Origin: Mycobacterium kyorinense
Lineage (GTDB): Bacteria; Actinomycetota; Actinomycetes; Mycobacteriales; Mycobacteriaceae
NCBI RefSeq assembly: GCF_001672775.1
Contig: NZ_LZKJ01000080.1
Location: forward strand, 34,544 to 98,543
Reading direction: 5' to 3'
DNA: 64,000 nt
Below the pieces are notes generated by a model. That model was not told the DNA's origin and searched no databases. It saw nothing but the letters and a program-made list of their open reading frames with translations. Of the stretch, positions 46,241 through 56,049 are shown piece after piece. The first letter of the stretch is position 1; each line of letters begins with the position of its first letter. The position numbers and the translations under genes are program-made.

Positions 46241-47463
46241 CCGCACTTCCCCGCACGAGCGAGTCGGTAGCTGAGTTCGCCGAGCGGGCCCGCGGATGGC
46301 TGGCCGAGGCGATGCCGCGCATCGATCGAGGCAATCCGCCGTTTGCCGATCGCGGCGTGCAGGAGTCGTGGCAGCGGGCCCGCGAACTGCAGCGGCGGCT
46401 CTACGACGGCGGGTTCGCCGGGATCTGTTTTCCGGTCGAGTACGGCGGGCTCGGGCTGAGCATCGAATATCAGAAGGCCTTCGACGCCGAGAGCGCCGGC
46501 TACGAGATGCCGCTGATACTCAACACGCCGACCTTCACGATCTGCTGCGCGACAATTCTGGACACCGGCAGCGAAGCCCAGAAGCGTCAACATATTTCGG
46601 CGGCACTGCGCGGCGATGAGGTATTGGTGCAGCTGCTCTCCGAGCCCAGCGGCGGTTCGGATCTGGCCGGCGTGATCACGCGCGCCGAGCGGCGGGACGG
46701 CGGATGGGTGGTCAACGGCGCGAAGACCTGGAGCACCGGGGCGTTCGCTGCCGACTATGGGCTGCTGTTGGCCAGGACGAACTGGGAGGTCCCCAAGCAC
46801 GACGGGCTGACCATGTTCTTGGTGCGCATCGACAGTCCCGGAATCACGTTGCGGCGCATCAAACAAGTCAACGGTTCCACCGAGTTCTGCGAGGAGTTCT
46901 TCGACAACCTGGAGCTCAGCGACGACGACGTGCTCGGCGCGGTCGACAAGGGCTGGGACGTCGCCTCACGCCAGCTCTATCACGAGCGGCGCGCCGTCGG
47001 CGGCGGCTCGGAGTTCGCCAGCGGCAGCGGCAGCGAGAACGCCCAGGAGAAGACGCCGGACTATTGCGTCCTGCTGCAGGCGATCGGGCAGGCCGGTAAC
47101 GATCGGCTCCGTGAAAAGGCCGGCCGGGCGCTGGCGCACCGGGCGGTGCGGGAGCAGCTGATCGACCACGTCTACCGCGGTGTGCTCGACGGCTCGCTAC
47201 CGCCGGCGGCCGGGACGCTGATTCGGCTTTTCCACGCCGAGGCCATCGAACTCGAGGTGGACACCGCATTGGCGATCGCGGGCAGCGCCGGGGTGGTCGG
47301 TGACCTGCTCACCGTCGGCGAACGGTATCTGTCCCGGCAGACAGCGGCGCTTGGCGGCGGCAGTACGGAGATGGCGCGCAATGTGATCGGCGAACGGGTG
47401 CTGGGTTTTCCGCGTGAATACGCCGCCGATCGGGGTGTGCCGTTCAACCAGGTCAAGCACTGA
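46237..47463 (+). CDS. acyl-CoA dehydrogenase
   Basis: 408 aa of the ACAD fold: GGFAGICFPVEYGGLGLSIEYQKAF, LLSEPSGGSDLAG, VNGAKTWSTGAFAADYGLLLART, TMFLVRIDSPGITLRRI, AGSAGVVGDLLTVGERYLSRQTAALGGGSTEMARNVIGERVLGFPRE. Flavin-dependent alpha,beta-oxidation of an acyl-CoA; chain length unknown. It lies where M. tuberculosis carries a haloalkane dehalogenase (Rv2579), so it is likely a lineage-specific gene. Start ATG 46237, see leader ORF. Convergent to hisS. Confidence 0.9.
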   Translation: MTALPRTSESVAEFAERARGWLAEAMPRIDRGNPPFADRGVQESWQRARELQRRLYDGGFAGICFPVEYGGLGLSIEYQKAFDAESAGYEMPLILNTPTFTICCATILDTGSEAQKRQHISAALRGDEVLVQLLSEPSGGSDLAGVITRAERRDGGWVVNGAKTWSTGAFAADYGLLLARTNWEVPKHDGLTMFLVRIDSPGITLRRIKQVNGSTEFCEEFFDNLELSDDDVLGAVDKGWDVASRQLYHERRAVGGGSEFASGSGSENAQEKTPDYCVLLQAIGQAGNDRLREKAGRALAHRAVREQLIDHVYRGVLDGSLPPAAGTLIRLFHAEAIELEVDTALAIAGSAGVVGDLLTVGERYLSRQTAALGGGSTEMARNVIGERVLGFPREYAADRGVPFNQVKH

Positions 47464-47475
47464 GGCCTCTTTGGC

Positions 47476-47535
47476 GCGAGTGTGCGTGTCCCCGGTCGAC
47501 ACGCCGGGCTGATAGCCGGGGACACGCACGCTCGC
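47476..47535 (-). repeat. 60-bp palindromic element, copy 2, between convergent genes
   Basis: Arms 47476-47495 and 47516-47535 are inverse with one mismatch in 20, loop 20 bases. Reverse complement matches 6886-6945 at about 48 of 60 positions. It occupies nearly the whole 74-base space between the ends of the acyl-CoA dehydrogenase and hisS genes, so it may serve as a bidirectional terminator. Confidence 0.85.
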
Positions 47536-47537
47536 GG

Positions 47538-48800
47538 TCAAGGGGTGAGCCGCGAAAGCACCTCGGCGACAACGGCGTCCGTGGCAATGTCGACCTGCTC
47601 GCCCGAGGCAAGATCTTTGACGCCGACGATGCCGTCCTCGATCTCACGGTCACCGGCCACCAGCGCGAACCGGGCGCCGGACCGGTCGGCGGCGCGCATC
47701 GCACCCTTGAGCCCGCGGTCGCCGTAGGCCAGGTCCACCCGCACGCCGGCGGCCCGCAGTTGACCGGCCAGCACCGCCAGTCGCAGCTTGGCCTGCTCGC
47801 TCAGCGGAACTCCGAACACGTCGCACCGTGCCGTCGCGCCAACGGTTTTGCCCTCGGCCTGCAGTGCCAGCATGGTGCGGTCCACGCCGAGGCCGAACCC
47901 GATGCCGGACAGATCCTGGCCACCCAGCACCCGCATCAGCCCGTCGTAGCGGCCGCCGCCGCCGATACCCGACTGCGCGCCCAGCCCGTCGTGCACGAAT
48001 TCGAAGGTGGTCTTGGTGTAGTAGTCCAGCCCGCGCACCATCCGCGGGTTGATCACATATGGCACGCCGAGCGCGTCGAGATGCGCCTGCACTGTTTCGA
48101 AATGCTGCTTAGCGACATCGGAGAGGTGGTCGATCATCACGGGCGCGTCGGCGGTCATCGCTTTGATCTCCGGGCGCTTGTCGTCGAGCACTCGCAGCGG
48201 GTTGAGCTCGGCGCGTCTGCGGGTTTCCGGATCCAGGTCGAGCGCAAACAGGAACTCCTGCAAGAGCTCTCGGTATTGCGGTCGGCAGGTGTCATCGCCC
48301 AGTGAGGTGATTTCCAGGCGGAACCCCGTCAACCCCAGGGAACGGAAACCCGCATCGGCGACGGCGATCACCTCGGCGTCCAGCGCCGGGTCGTCGACCC
48401 CGATGGCCTCCACCCCGACCTGCTGCAGCTGGCGGTAGCGCCCGGCCTGCGGGCGTTCGTAGCGAAAGAACGGGCCCGCGTAGCACAGCTTGACCGGCAG
48501 CGCACCGCGGTCCAGCCCGTGCTCGATGACCGCGCGCACCACGCCCGCAGTGCCTTCCGGGCGCAGCGTCACCGACCGGTCGCCGCGGTCGGCGAAGGTG
48601 TACATCTCCTTGGACACCACATCGGTGGACTCCCCCACCCCCCGCGCGAACAGGGCGGTGTCCTCGAAGATCGGCAACTCGATGTCGCTGTAGCCGGCCC
48701 GCCGTGCCGCGTCGAGCAACCCGTCGCGCACCGCGACAAACCGCGCCGAATCCGGCGGCACGTAGTCCGGCACGCCTTTGGGTGCCTGGAATTGGGTCAA
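47538..48800 (-). CDS. hisS: histidyl-tRNA synthetase
   Basis: 420 aa, class [116 protein letters not shown] and the anticodon-binding C-domain ([30 protein letters not shown]). The start is TTG at 48800 with GGAGGAG about 10 bases upstream; this fits the homologue. Rare start codon. Confidence 0.95.
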   Translation of the reverse strand: MTQFQAPKGVPDYVPPDSARFVAVRDGLLDAARRAGYSDIELPIFEDTALFARGVGESTDVVSKEMYTFADRGDRSVTLRPEGTAGVVRAVIEHGLDRGALPVKLCYAGPFFRYERPQAGRYRQLQQVGVEAIGVDDPALDAEVIAVADAGFRSLGLTGFRLEITSLGDDTCRPQYRELLQEFLFALDLDPETRRRAELNPLRVLDDKRPEIKAMTADAPVMIDHLSDVAKQHFETVQAHLDALGVPYVINPRMVRGLDYYTKTTFEFVHDGLGAQSGIGGGGRYDGLMRVLGGQDLSGIGFGLGVDRTMLALQAEGKTVGATARCDVFGVPLSEQAKLRLAVLAGQLRAAGVRVDLAYGDRGLKGAMRAADRSGARFALVAGDREIEDGIVGVKDLASGEQVDIATDAVVAEVLSRLTP

Positions 48801-48845
48801 CTTGCGCCGCTCCTCCTCATCGCTGCGCTCTGCATCGTCACCCGA

Positions 48846-49505
48846 TCACAGCCCTTCGAGGAAGGGGTTGTACCGGCGTTCGGCGCCAATCGTGGTCTTG
48901 GGCCCATGGCCCGGCAACACCACGGTCTTGTCGTCGAGCACCAACAGTTTGTCGGCGATCGAGCACAGCAGGTCGCGGCCGCTGCCGCCGAACAGGTCGG
49001 TGCGCCCTACCGAGCGCTGAAACAGCGTGTCGCCGGTGAGCACGACGTCGGACCCGTCGCCGGCCACCCGGAACACCACTGACCCGCGGGTATGGCCGGG
49101 CGTGTGGTCGACGGTGACGGCGATGTCGGCCAGGTCGATCTTGTCGCCGTCGCGATCCAGTTCGACGACCTGCTTCGGCTCGCGGAACATCGCTGCCAAC
49201 AGAACCTGGCCCAGCCGCGGGCCGAATCCCTTGATCGGATCGGTCAGCATGAACCGGTCCTCGGGGTGGATATAGGCCGGACAGCCGAAGGTGTCGGACA
49301 CTTTCTGGGCTGACCAGATGTGGTCGATGTGGCCGTGGGTGAGCAGCACCGCCGCCGGGGTGAGCCGATTCTCGTCGAGGATGCGCCGCAGCGGGGCCAT
49401 GGCGCGCTGACCGGGATCGACGATGATGGCGTCGGCCCCGGGATGCGGCGCCAGCACGTAGCAGTTGCACTGCAGCAACCCGGCAGGAAACGCGGAGATC
49501 AACAC
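48846..49505 (-). CDS. MBL-fold hydrolase (glyoxalase II-like, Rv2581c-like)
   Basis: 219 aa. Metallo-beta-lactamase fold with THGHIDHI, VTVDHTPGHTRGSVVF, LTGDTLFQRSVGRTDL and PGHGPKTT; QCNCYVL and DPGQRAM are typical of the hydroxyacylglutathione-hydrolase-like group. In mycothiol-using mycobacteria the glutathione substrate is unlikely. GTG 49505 starts just inside the longer antisense-overlapping frame. Between hisS and ppiB, with relA beyond, as in M. tuberculosis. Confidence 0.9.
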   Translation of the reverse strand: MLISAFPAGLLQCNCYVLAPHPGADAIIVDPGQRAMAPLRRILDENRLTPAAVLLTHGHIDHIWSAQKVSDTFGCPAYIHPEDRFMLTDPIKGFGPRLGQVLLAAMFREPKQVVELDRDGDKIDLADIAVTVDHTPGHTRGSVVFRVAGDGSDVVLTGDTLFQRSVGRTDLFGGSGRDLLCSIADKLLVLDDKTVVLPGHGPKTTIGAERRYNPFLEGL

Positions 49506-49595
49506 GATCCCCAGTTTCCCACGTTGCGCCTGACTGCTGGCACTCTGGCACACTCTGTGCTGACCCACGCGAACGATCGAGGAGGGACTTCGGCG

Positions 49596-50468
49596 GTGCC
49601 GACCAACGAACAGCGACGGGCGACAGCCAAGCGCAAACTCGAACGCCAGCTGGAACGCCGCGCCAAGCAGGCCCGCCGGCGCCGGATTGTGGCGATCGTC
49701 GCCGGTTCGGTCGCCGCGGTGGTCGTCATCGCCGCGGTGGTCATCACTGTGCTGGTCACCCACAAGGACAAGAACAACAAAGCGTCGGCAGGCGAGGGCG
49801 GTGCGACGACCACTCAAGCCGCACCTCCGGGCGCGCCGTTGCCGTCGTTCAAGCCGTCGGCCGATCTGGGCGCCAACTGCCAATACCCGCCGTCTCCGGA
49901 GTTGGCCAGCAAGCCGGTGAAACCGCCGCGGACCGGCAAAGTGCCGACCGAGCCGGCGCAGGTCAGCGTCAGCATGGTCACCGACCAGGGCAAGATCGGG
50001 CTGCAACTGGCCAACGCGAAATCCCCCTGCACGGTCAACAGTTTCGCCAGCCTGGCGCAGCAGGGCTTTTTCAACGACACTCAGTGCCACCGGTTGACCA
50101 CCTCACCGACGCTGGGCGTGCTGCAATGCGGCGACCCGAAGGGCGACGGCACCGGCGGCCCGGGTTACGAGTTCGGCAACGAATACCCCACCGACCAATA
50201 CCCGCCGGACGATCCCAAAGCCAAGGAGCCCGTGGTGTATCCGCGCGGCACGCTGGCAATGGCCAACTCCGGGCCGAACACCAATGGCAGCCAGTTCTTC
50301 ATGGTGTACCACGATTCGCAGCTGCCGCCGGAGTACACCATGTTCGGCACCATCCAGGACGACGGGCTGGCCACGCTGGACAAGATCGCCAAGGCCGGCG
50401 TGGCCGGCGGCGGCGAAGACGGCCCACCCGCTACCCCGGTCACTATCAAGTCGGTCCTGCTGGACTGA
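49596..50468 (+). CDS. ppiB: membrane-anchored cyclophilin-type peptidyl-prolyl isomerase, copy 1
   Basis: 290 aa. Basic N-terminal coiled segment (QRRATAKRKLERQLERRAKQARRRR), one membrane helix (about 36-57), a short linker, then a cyclophilin domain with VNSFASLAQQGFFNDTQCHRLTTS, LQCGDPKGDGTGGPGYEFGNEY, GTLAMANSGPNTNGSQFFMVY and YTMFGTIQDDGLATLDKIA. Accelerates prolyl isomerisation on the outer face of the membrane. GTG 49596, nine bases after GGAGGGA. Equivalent of Rv2582. Confidence 0.92.
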   Translation: MPTNEQRRATAKRKLERQLERRAKQARRRRIVAIVAGSVAAVVVIAAVVITVLVTHKDKNNKASAGEGGATTTQAAPPGAPLPSFKPSADLGANCQYPPSPELASKPVKPPRTGKVPTEPAQVSVSMVTDQGKIGLQLANAKSPCTVNSFASLAQQGFFNDTQCHRLTTSPTLGVLQCGDPKGDGTGGPGYEFGNEYPTDQYPPDDPKAKEPVVYPRGTLAMANSGPNTNGSQFFMVYHDSQLPPEYTMFGTIQDDGLATLDKIAKAGVAGGGEDGPPATPVTIKSVLLD

Positions 50469-50480
50469 TCGAAGGAGCTT

Positions 50481-51326
50481 GTGGCGCAGATGAATAACTC
50501 CGGCAAGAGGTTGTCGACGCCGACAATCCTGCTCATTGCGGGCGGCGTGATCGCCGCGCTCGTCGCGGTGGTCGCGGTGGTGGCCGTCAACCGTAATTCG
50601 GACAAGACCGCCAGCAGCGGCACCCCGGAAACCAGCGCCTCACCATGGACGGCGCCCAGTACCTCACGACGGTCGGCGCCGCAGGCGAACGGACAATTGC
50701 CACCGTTCACGCCGACCGAGCACCTGGGTTCCGACTGCCAATACCCGCCGTCGACGGATCCGGCCAGCAAGCCGGTAAACCCGCCCCGAACCGGCAAGGT
50801 GCCGACGGATCCAGCGCAGGTCAGCGTCAGCATGGTCACCGACCAGGGCAATGTCGGCCTGCAACTGACCAACAACCAATCCCCTTGCACGGTCAACAGT
50901 TTCGTTAGCCTGGCGCAGCAGGGCTTCTTCGACGACACCCAATGTCACCGGCTGACCACCTCGCCGAGCTTGAGCGTGCTGCAGTGCGGTGACCCGAAAG
51001 GCACCGGCGCCGGCGGGCCGGGCTATCAGTTCGCCAACGAATATCCGACCGATCAATTTCCGCCCTACGATTCGGTGCTGAATCAACCGGTCGTCTACCC
51101 GCGCGGCACACTCGCGATGGCTAATGCCGGACCAGGGACCAACGGCAGTCAGTTCTTCATGGTCTATCAAGATTCGCAGCTGCCACCGCAATACACGATT
51201 TTCGGGACTATTCAAGACGACGGGCTGGCGATGCTCGACAAGGTCGCGGCCGCCGGTGTCAAGGGCGGAGGCGACGACGGATCGCCCGCCACCAAAGTGA
51301 CGATCACGTCGGTGCGGCTGGACTGA
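50481..51326 (+). CDS. membrane-anchored cyclophilin-type peptidyl-prolyl isomerase, tandem copy 2
   Basis: 281 aa paralogue directly after copy 1 (12 bases apart, AAGGAG before its GTG). The cyclophilin domains are near-identical in the motifs (VNSFVSLAQQGFFDDTQCHRLTTS, GDPKGTGAGGPGYQFANEY, GTLAMANAGPGTNGSQFFMVY), but the first ~75 residues differ: no basic coiled segment, and a Thr/Ser/Pro-rich linker after the membrane helix (LLIAGGVIAALVAVVAVVAV). M. tuberculosis has a single copy as I recall, so this is a later duplication with divergence of the anchor. Confidence 0.9.
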   Translation: MAQMNNSGKRLSTPTILLIAGGVIAALVAVVAVVAVNRNSDKTASSGTPETSASPWTAPSTSRRSAPQANGQLPPFTPTEHLGSDCQYPPSTDPASKPVNPPRTGKVPTDPAQVSVSMVTDQGNVGLQLTNNQSPCTVNSFVSLAQQGFFDDTQCHRLTTSPSLSVLQCGDPKGTGAGGPGYQFANEYPTDQFPPYDSVLNQPVVYPRGTLAMANAGPGTNGSQFFMVYQDSQLPPQYTIFGTIQDDGLAMLDKVAAAGVKGGGDDGSPATKVTITSVRLD

Positions 51327-51339
51327 GCAAGCCGCCGCA

Positions 51340-51405
51340 CGCCGCGAGATTGCAGCCAGGGCTGTAGTTTCGAGAAATCACGACCTTGGCTGCAGTTTCG
51401 CGGCG
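51340..51405. terminator. large inverted repeat between ppiB copy 2 and relA
   Basis: Arms 51340-51361 and 51384-51405 match over 19 of 22 positions as inverse, with a 22-base loop. It sits between the ends of two convergent genes, a natural bidirectional terminator position; T-runs are absent, as usual in mycobacteria. It resembles dispersed intergenic repeats; no second copy in this window. Confidence 0.6.
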
Positions 51406-51445
51406 CAGGCCGCCGCCGACTCTCGCGCACGCTCGCGCCAAAAAG

Positions 51446-53809
51446 TTAGGCCGCGGACGTTACCCGGTAGACGTCGTAGACGCCTTCGACATTGCGGACC
51501 ACGTCGAGCAGATGCCCAAGGTGCTTGGGGTCGCCCATCTCAAAGGTGAAGCGGCTGATGGCCACCCGGTCCCCGGATGAGGTGGTCACTGAGGCCGACA
51601 AGATGTTCACCTTCTCGTCGGCGAGCACCTTGGTCACATCCGAGAGCAGCCGGTGCCGGTCGAGGGCCTCGACCTGGATCGCCACCAGGAACACCGACGA
51701 CGGCGACGGCGCCCAGTGCACCTCGATGATCCGCTCGGCCTGCTGTTGCAGCGACGCGGCGTTGGTGCAGTCGGTGCGGTGCACGCTGACCCCGCCGCCG
51801 CGGGTGACGAACCCCATGATCTGGTCCCCCGGCACCGGTGTGCAGCACTTGGCCAGTTTGGTCAACACTCCCGGCGCGCCGGGCACGGCGACCCCGACAT
51901 CCTCAGTGCTGCGCGGACGGCGCGGCATCGTCGCAGGGGTGGACCGCTCGGCAAGGTCTTCTTCGGCCTGGTCGATACCACCGAGTTCGGCCAACAGCCG
52001 CTGTACGACGTGCTTGGCCGACACGTGGCCCTCACCGACCGCGGTGTAGAGCGCCGACACGTCGCTGTAGTGCAGCTCGTTGGCCACCGCCGCTACCGAG
52101 GCGCCGTTCATCAAGCGCTGCAACGGAAGTCCGACGCGGCGAACCTCGCGTGCCATCGCTTCCTTGCCGGACTCCAGCGCTTCCTCGCGGCGCTCTTTGG
52201 CGAACCACTGCCGGATCTTGGTCTTGGCGCGCGGTGAGACCACGAACTGCTGCCAGTCGCGTGACGGCCCGGCGTTGAGTGCCTTGGAGGTGAAAACCTC
52301 GACGACTTCCCCGTTTTCCAGCTTGCGCTCCAGCGCTACCAGCCGGCCGTTGACCCGGGCGCCGATGCAGCGGTGTCCGACCTCGGTGTGCACGGCGTAG
52401 GCGAAGTCCACCGGCGTCGAACCTGCTGGCAGCGTGATCACATCGCCTTTCGGGGTGAACACGAAAATCTCTTGGACCGCAAGGTCATAGCGCAGCGACT
52501 CGAGGAACTCTCCGGGGTCGGCGGCCTCGCGTTGCCAGTCGAGCAGTTGACGCATCCAGGCCATGTCGTCGATCTCGGCGGCAGCATGCGGATGCGGAAC
52601 GCCGTTGCGGCCCTTGGCTTCCTTGTATCGCCAATGCGCGGCGATACCGTACTCGGCGGTGCGGTGCATGTCGCGGGTGCGAATCTGCACCTCCAGCGGC
52701 TTGCCCTCCGGTCCGACCACCGTGGTGTGCAGCGACTGGTACACGCCGTAGCGGGGTTGGGCGATGTAGTCTTTGAACCGGCCGGCCATCGGCTGCCACA
52801 GCGAATGCACCACGCCCACAGCGGCATAGCAGTCCCGGATCTCCTCACACAGAATCCGGATGCCGACCAGGTCGTGGATGTCGTCGAAGTCGCGGCCCTT
52901 GACGATCATCTTCTGGTAGATCGACCAGTAGTGCTTGGGCCGGCCCTCGACCACCGCGTTGATCTTCGACGCGGTCAGCGTCGCGATGATCTCGGCGCGC
53001 ACCTTGGCCAGATAGGTGTCGCGCGACGGCGCCCGCCCGGCCACCAGCCGCACGATCTCCTCGTACTTCTTGGGATGCAGGATCGCGAAAGCCAGATCCT
53101 CCAGCTCCCACTTGACCGTGGCCATCCCCAGCCGATGTGCCAGCGGCGCAATCACTTCCAGCGTTTCACGGGCTTTGCGGGCCTGCTTCTCCGGCGGCAG
53201 GAAACGCATCGTGCGCATGTTGTGCAGCCGGTCGGCGACCTTGATCACCAGCACCCGCGGGTCGCGCGCCATCGCGGTGATCATCTTGCGGATCGTCTCG
53301 CCCTCGGCGGCGCTGCCCAGCACCACCCGGTCCAGCTTGGTCACCCCGTCGACGAGATGACCGACCTCCTCGCCGAACTCCTCGGACAATGCGGCCAGCG
53401 TGTAGCCGGTGTCCTCGACGGTGTCGTGCAGCAGGGCCGCCACCAGCGTGATGGTGTCCATGCCCAACTCGGCCAGGATGTTGGCGACGGCCAGCGGATG
53501 AGTGATGTAGGGATCCCCGGAATGCCGCATCTGGTCGGCGTGCCGTTGCTCGGCGACGTCGTAGGCGCGTTGCAACAGCGATACGTCGGCCTTGGGGTGG
53601 ATCTCGCGGTGCACCGCCACCAGCGGCTCGAGCACGGGATTGAGCGTGCTGCGCTGGGCGGTCATCCGCCGGGCCAGTCGGGCCCGAACCCGCCGCGACG
53701 CGCTGCTGGACGTCTTGAGGGTCTCCGGGGCCGGCGGCGCCTGCGGAATATCGGCGATCTGCAGCGGTTGAGTGGGCTGCTGGACAGCCGTGCGCTGGTC
53801 ATCCGCCAC
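51446..53809 (-). CDS. relA: bifunctional (p)ppGpp synthetase/hydrolase
   Basis: 787 aa. Full RSH protein: HD hydrolase domain ([42 protein letters not shown]), synthetase domain ([50 protein letters not shown]), TGS ([39 protein letters not shown]), a zinc-finger-like CCTPVPGD and C-terminal ACT. HDxxED is intact, so hydrolase is likely active. GTG 53809 with GGAGGTG 7 bases upstream decides the start; RelMtb is 790 aa. Convergent to ppiB copy 2. Confidence 0.96.
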   Translation of the reverse strand: MADDQRTAVQQPTQPLQIADIPQAPPAPETLKTSSSASRRVRARLARRMTAQRSTLNPVLEPLVAVHREIHPKADVSLLQRAYDVAEQRHADQMRHSGDPYITHPLAVANILAELGMDTITLVAALLHDTVEDTGYTLAALSEEFGEEVGHLVDGVTKLDRVVLGSAAEGETIRKMITAMARDPRVLVIKVADRLHNMRTMRFLPPEKQARKARETLEVIAPLAHRLGMATVKWELEDLAFAILHPKKYEEIVRLVAGRAPSRDTYLAKVRAEIIATLTASKINAVVEGRPKHYWSIYQKMIVKGRDFDDIHDLVGIRILCEEIRDCYAAVGVVHSLWQPMAGRFKDYIAQPRYGVYQSLHTTVVGPEGKPLEVQIRTRDMHRTAEYGIAAHWRYKEAKGRNGVPHPHAAAEIDDMAWMRQLLDWQREAADPGEFLESLRYDLAVQEIFVFTPKGDVITLPAGSTPVDFAYAVHTEVGHRCIGARVNGRLVALERKLENGEVVEVFTSKALNAGPSRDWQQFVVSPRAKTKIRQWFAKERREEALESGKEAMAREVRRVGLPLQRLMNGASVAAVANELHYSDVSALYTAVGEGHVSAKHVVQRLLAELGGIDQAEEDLAERSTPATMPRRPRSTEDVGVAVPGAPGVLTKLAKCCTPVPGDQIMGFVTRGGGVSVHRTDCTNAASLQQQAERIIEVHWAPSPSSVFLVAIQVEALDRHRLLSDVTKVLADEKVNILSASVTTSSGDRVAISRFTFEMGDPKHLGHLLDVVRNVEGVYDVYRVTSAA

Positions 53810-53858
53810 GTTCGTCACCTCCGACCACCCAGGATATCGCTCAACAACGATTGTCCCG

Positions 53859-54395
53859 CTAGATGCGGCGCAAGCTGTGTACCGGCAGCGGCGCCACCAC
53901 ATCGCGTCCGCCCAGCGCGGCGAGTTCCAGCACCACCGCGGCCATCGTCACCCGGGCGCCGCTGTGAGAGAGCAACCGGTGCGCTGCGGCGACGCTGCCG
54001 CCGGTAGCCAGCACATCGTCGACGATGACCACGCTGCGGCCGGCCAACTCGATACCGTCGGCAGGGATCTCCAGCGTGGCGGTGCCGTACTCGAGGTCGT
54101 AGGCCTCGGCGAGCACCGGCGGCGGCAGCTTGCCGCCCTTGCGGATCGCCAGCATTCCGGTGCCGAGCCGGGCCGCCACCGCTCCGCCGACCACAAAACC
54201 GCGGGCGTCGATGCCGGCGATCACCTCGGCGCCGGCGGCCACCTCGGCCAGCGCATCTGTCACCGCGGCCAACCCGTGCGGATCGGCGAACACCGGGGTG
54301 AGGTCCTTGAATTGCACGCCCGCCGTGGGGAAGTCGGCCACCTCGCGGGTCAACGACGCGATCATGTCGGCGACTGGCTCGCCAGGTTGCGTCAC
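53859..54395 (-). CDS. apt: adenine phosphoribosyltransferase
   Basis: 178 aa. PRTase fold with [60 protein letters not shown], and the PRPP loop [21 protein letters not shown]. It salvages adenine to AMP. GTG at 54395 overlaps the lipoprotein stop (GTGA). Same order apt-relA as in M. tuberculosis. The frame opening at 54815 is a shadow of the lipoprotein gene. Confidence 0.93.
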   Translation of the reverse strand: MTQPGEPVADMIASLTREVADFPTAGVQFKDLTPVFADPHGLAAVTDALAEVAAGAEVIAGIDARGFVVGGAVAARLGTGMLAIRKGGKLPPPVLAEAYDLEYGTATLEIPADGIELAGRSVVIVDDVLATGGSVAAAHRLLSHSGARVTMAAVVLELAALGGRDVVAPLPVHSLRRI

Positions 54396-56044
54396 CGCAC
54401 CAGCACCCAGCGGTCCATGTTCCAGCCCGCGCCCCAACGGCTGGGATTGGTGCCCACGGCATACATCTTCTTCGACATCAGCAGGCTGCGCTGCTGGCGG
54501 TACAGCGGCAGCGTCGGCATGTCGGCCCACAGCACCGGCGCGCTCTCGCCCAGCAGCCGGACCAACTCGGCCGGATCGGCCGATACCGCCAGCGCACTGA
54601 TGATCCCGTCGATCTGGCCGTTGTGGTACCCGGAGAGATTGTTGCCGTTGCCGGCGTGCAGGGCATACGCGTCGAACGCCGAGGAGCCGGTGGACCCGCT
54701 GCCGGAGGCGCCACCGGTGCTGGCCAGCAGCACGTCGATCTTCCCGTCGCGCAGCGTCTGCGGGCCAATGGTGTCGGAGGTGACGTCGGAGACGGTGATG
54801 CCGGCCGGCGCACACGCTTTGACGATCGCGCCGACGGTGGCCGCCAGCCGCGCGTTAGGCCCGCGGTAGCCGATCCGCACGGCCAGCGGCGCCTTGCCCA
54901 GGGCATCTCGGGCCGCGTCGGGATTCGAGCGGGCGAATTGCGCGGCCTCGGGCACGTTTTCGGCTTGGCTGATGGCGTCTTCGGCGGCGGTGTGCAGCCG
55001 CGCGTTGGCGATCGGCACCTCGGCGTCGCGGGCGATCACGTCGCGCGGCGTGCACAATGCCAGCGCGCGGCGCGCACGGGTCTCGGACAGCGGACCGCTC
55101 GGGGCGAAGATCAGCTGTTGAATTCCATCCGACGGCGCGTCGATGCGCTGGTAGTCGTCCGGGGTGATCACCGACCCCGACGAGCCGGTCGCGACGTCGA
55201 CGACGTCGACGCTCTGGTTGTTGAGCCGGTCTTGAATGTCGGCCTTCTGCGGCCACACCGTGACCCGCTTGGTCATCGGTTTGGCGCCCCACCAGCGGTC
55301 ATTGGCGACGAGCACCACCCCGCCGTCGTTCAGCACCGATTCGATCTTGTAGGGCCCCGACGACGGGAAATGCTTGGTGTCCAGCCCGGGTTTGAGGTCC
55401 CAGATCGTGTTCCACAGCTGGGCGATGCGCTCGATGGCCGGCCCGTTGTTGACCATCACCGCGGCGGCGACGCTCATGCCCAGTTCGTCGGAGATGACGT
55501 GCGACGGCATCATCGTGGTCGCCGTGAACAGCTCGTGGTAGTCGACGACGTTGCGGTCGGGCAGAAATGACACCCGGGCCTTCTTCTGGCCCGGCTGACA
55601 GTCGATGGACGCGATGTCGACATAGCCCGCTTGGCTGGCGGCGTTGAACGCCGGGAACCGGCCAGACTGAGCCGCCCAGGCCAGCATCAAATCGTCACAG
55701 GTGACCGGCTTGCCGTCGGAATACACGGCCTTGTCGGCGATCTGGTAGTCCAGCACCAACGGCGCGCCGCCGACTACCGACACCGTGCCGAAGTCGTGGT
55801 CGGCGACGACTTGCCCGTCGGGCCCGTGGTAGCCGAACCCCGTCAGTGTGCGGGCAAACGCCTGCGCACCGGCGGAGGCGGCGCCAGCCACGGTGGTGGT
55901 GTTATAGGTGATCAGCGCGCCGTCGACGGCGTAGTCGACGTGCCCGGCGGCACTACCCGAACAGCCCGTCAGGCTCGCCAGCCCCGCTGCCGCCAGGATG
56001 GCCGCCAGAGAGCTGGCGGCCACGCGCCGGGGCCAGGCAGCCAT
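54392..56044 (-). CDS. ABC-transporter family 5 (peptide) substrate-binding lipoprotein (Rv2585c-like)
   Basis: 550 aa. Lipoprotein signal with [11 protein letters not shown] (lipidated Cys28), followed by an SBP5/OppA-like body: [79 protein letters not shown]. No permease or ATPase genes are nearby, so it may be a binding protein without its own transporter, as for Rv2585c. Overlaps apt by four bases; secF ends 5 bases upstream. Confidence 0.88.
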   Translation of the reverse strand: MAAWPRRVAASSLAAILAAAGLASLTGCSGSAAGHVDYAVDGALITYNTTTVAGAASAGAQAFARTLTGFGYHGPDGQVVADHDFGTVSVVGGAPLVLDYQIADKAVYSDGKPVTCDDLMLAWAAQSGRFPAFNAASQAGYVDIASIDCQPGQKKARVSFLPDRNVVDYHELFTATTMMPSHVISDELGMSVAAAVMVNNGPAIERIAQLWNTIWDLKPGLDTKHFPSSGPYKIESVLNDGGVVLVANDRWWGAKPMTKRVTVWPQKADIQDRLNNQSVDVVDVATGSSGSVITPDDYQRIDAPSDGIQQLIFAPSGPLSETRARRALALCTPRDVIARDAEVPIANARLHTAAEDAISQAENVPEAAQFARSNPDAARDALGKAPLAVRIGYRGPNARLAATVGAIVKACAPAGITVSDVTSDTIGPQTLRDGKIDVLLASTGGASGSGSTGSSAFDAYALHAGNGNNLSGYHNGQIDGIISALAVSADPAELVRLLGESAPVLWADMPTLPLYRQQRSLLMSKKMYAVGTNPSRWGAGWNMDRWVLVR

Positions 56045-56049
56045 CGGGA

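Noticed and set aside
52373..54007. 544-codon plus-strand frame over relA
   Set aside because: Antisense shadow rich in His/Gln/Arg with no domain pattern.
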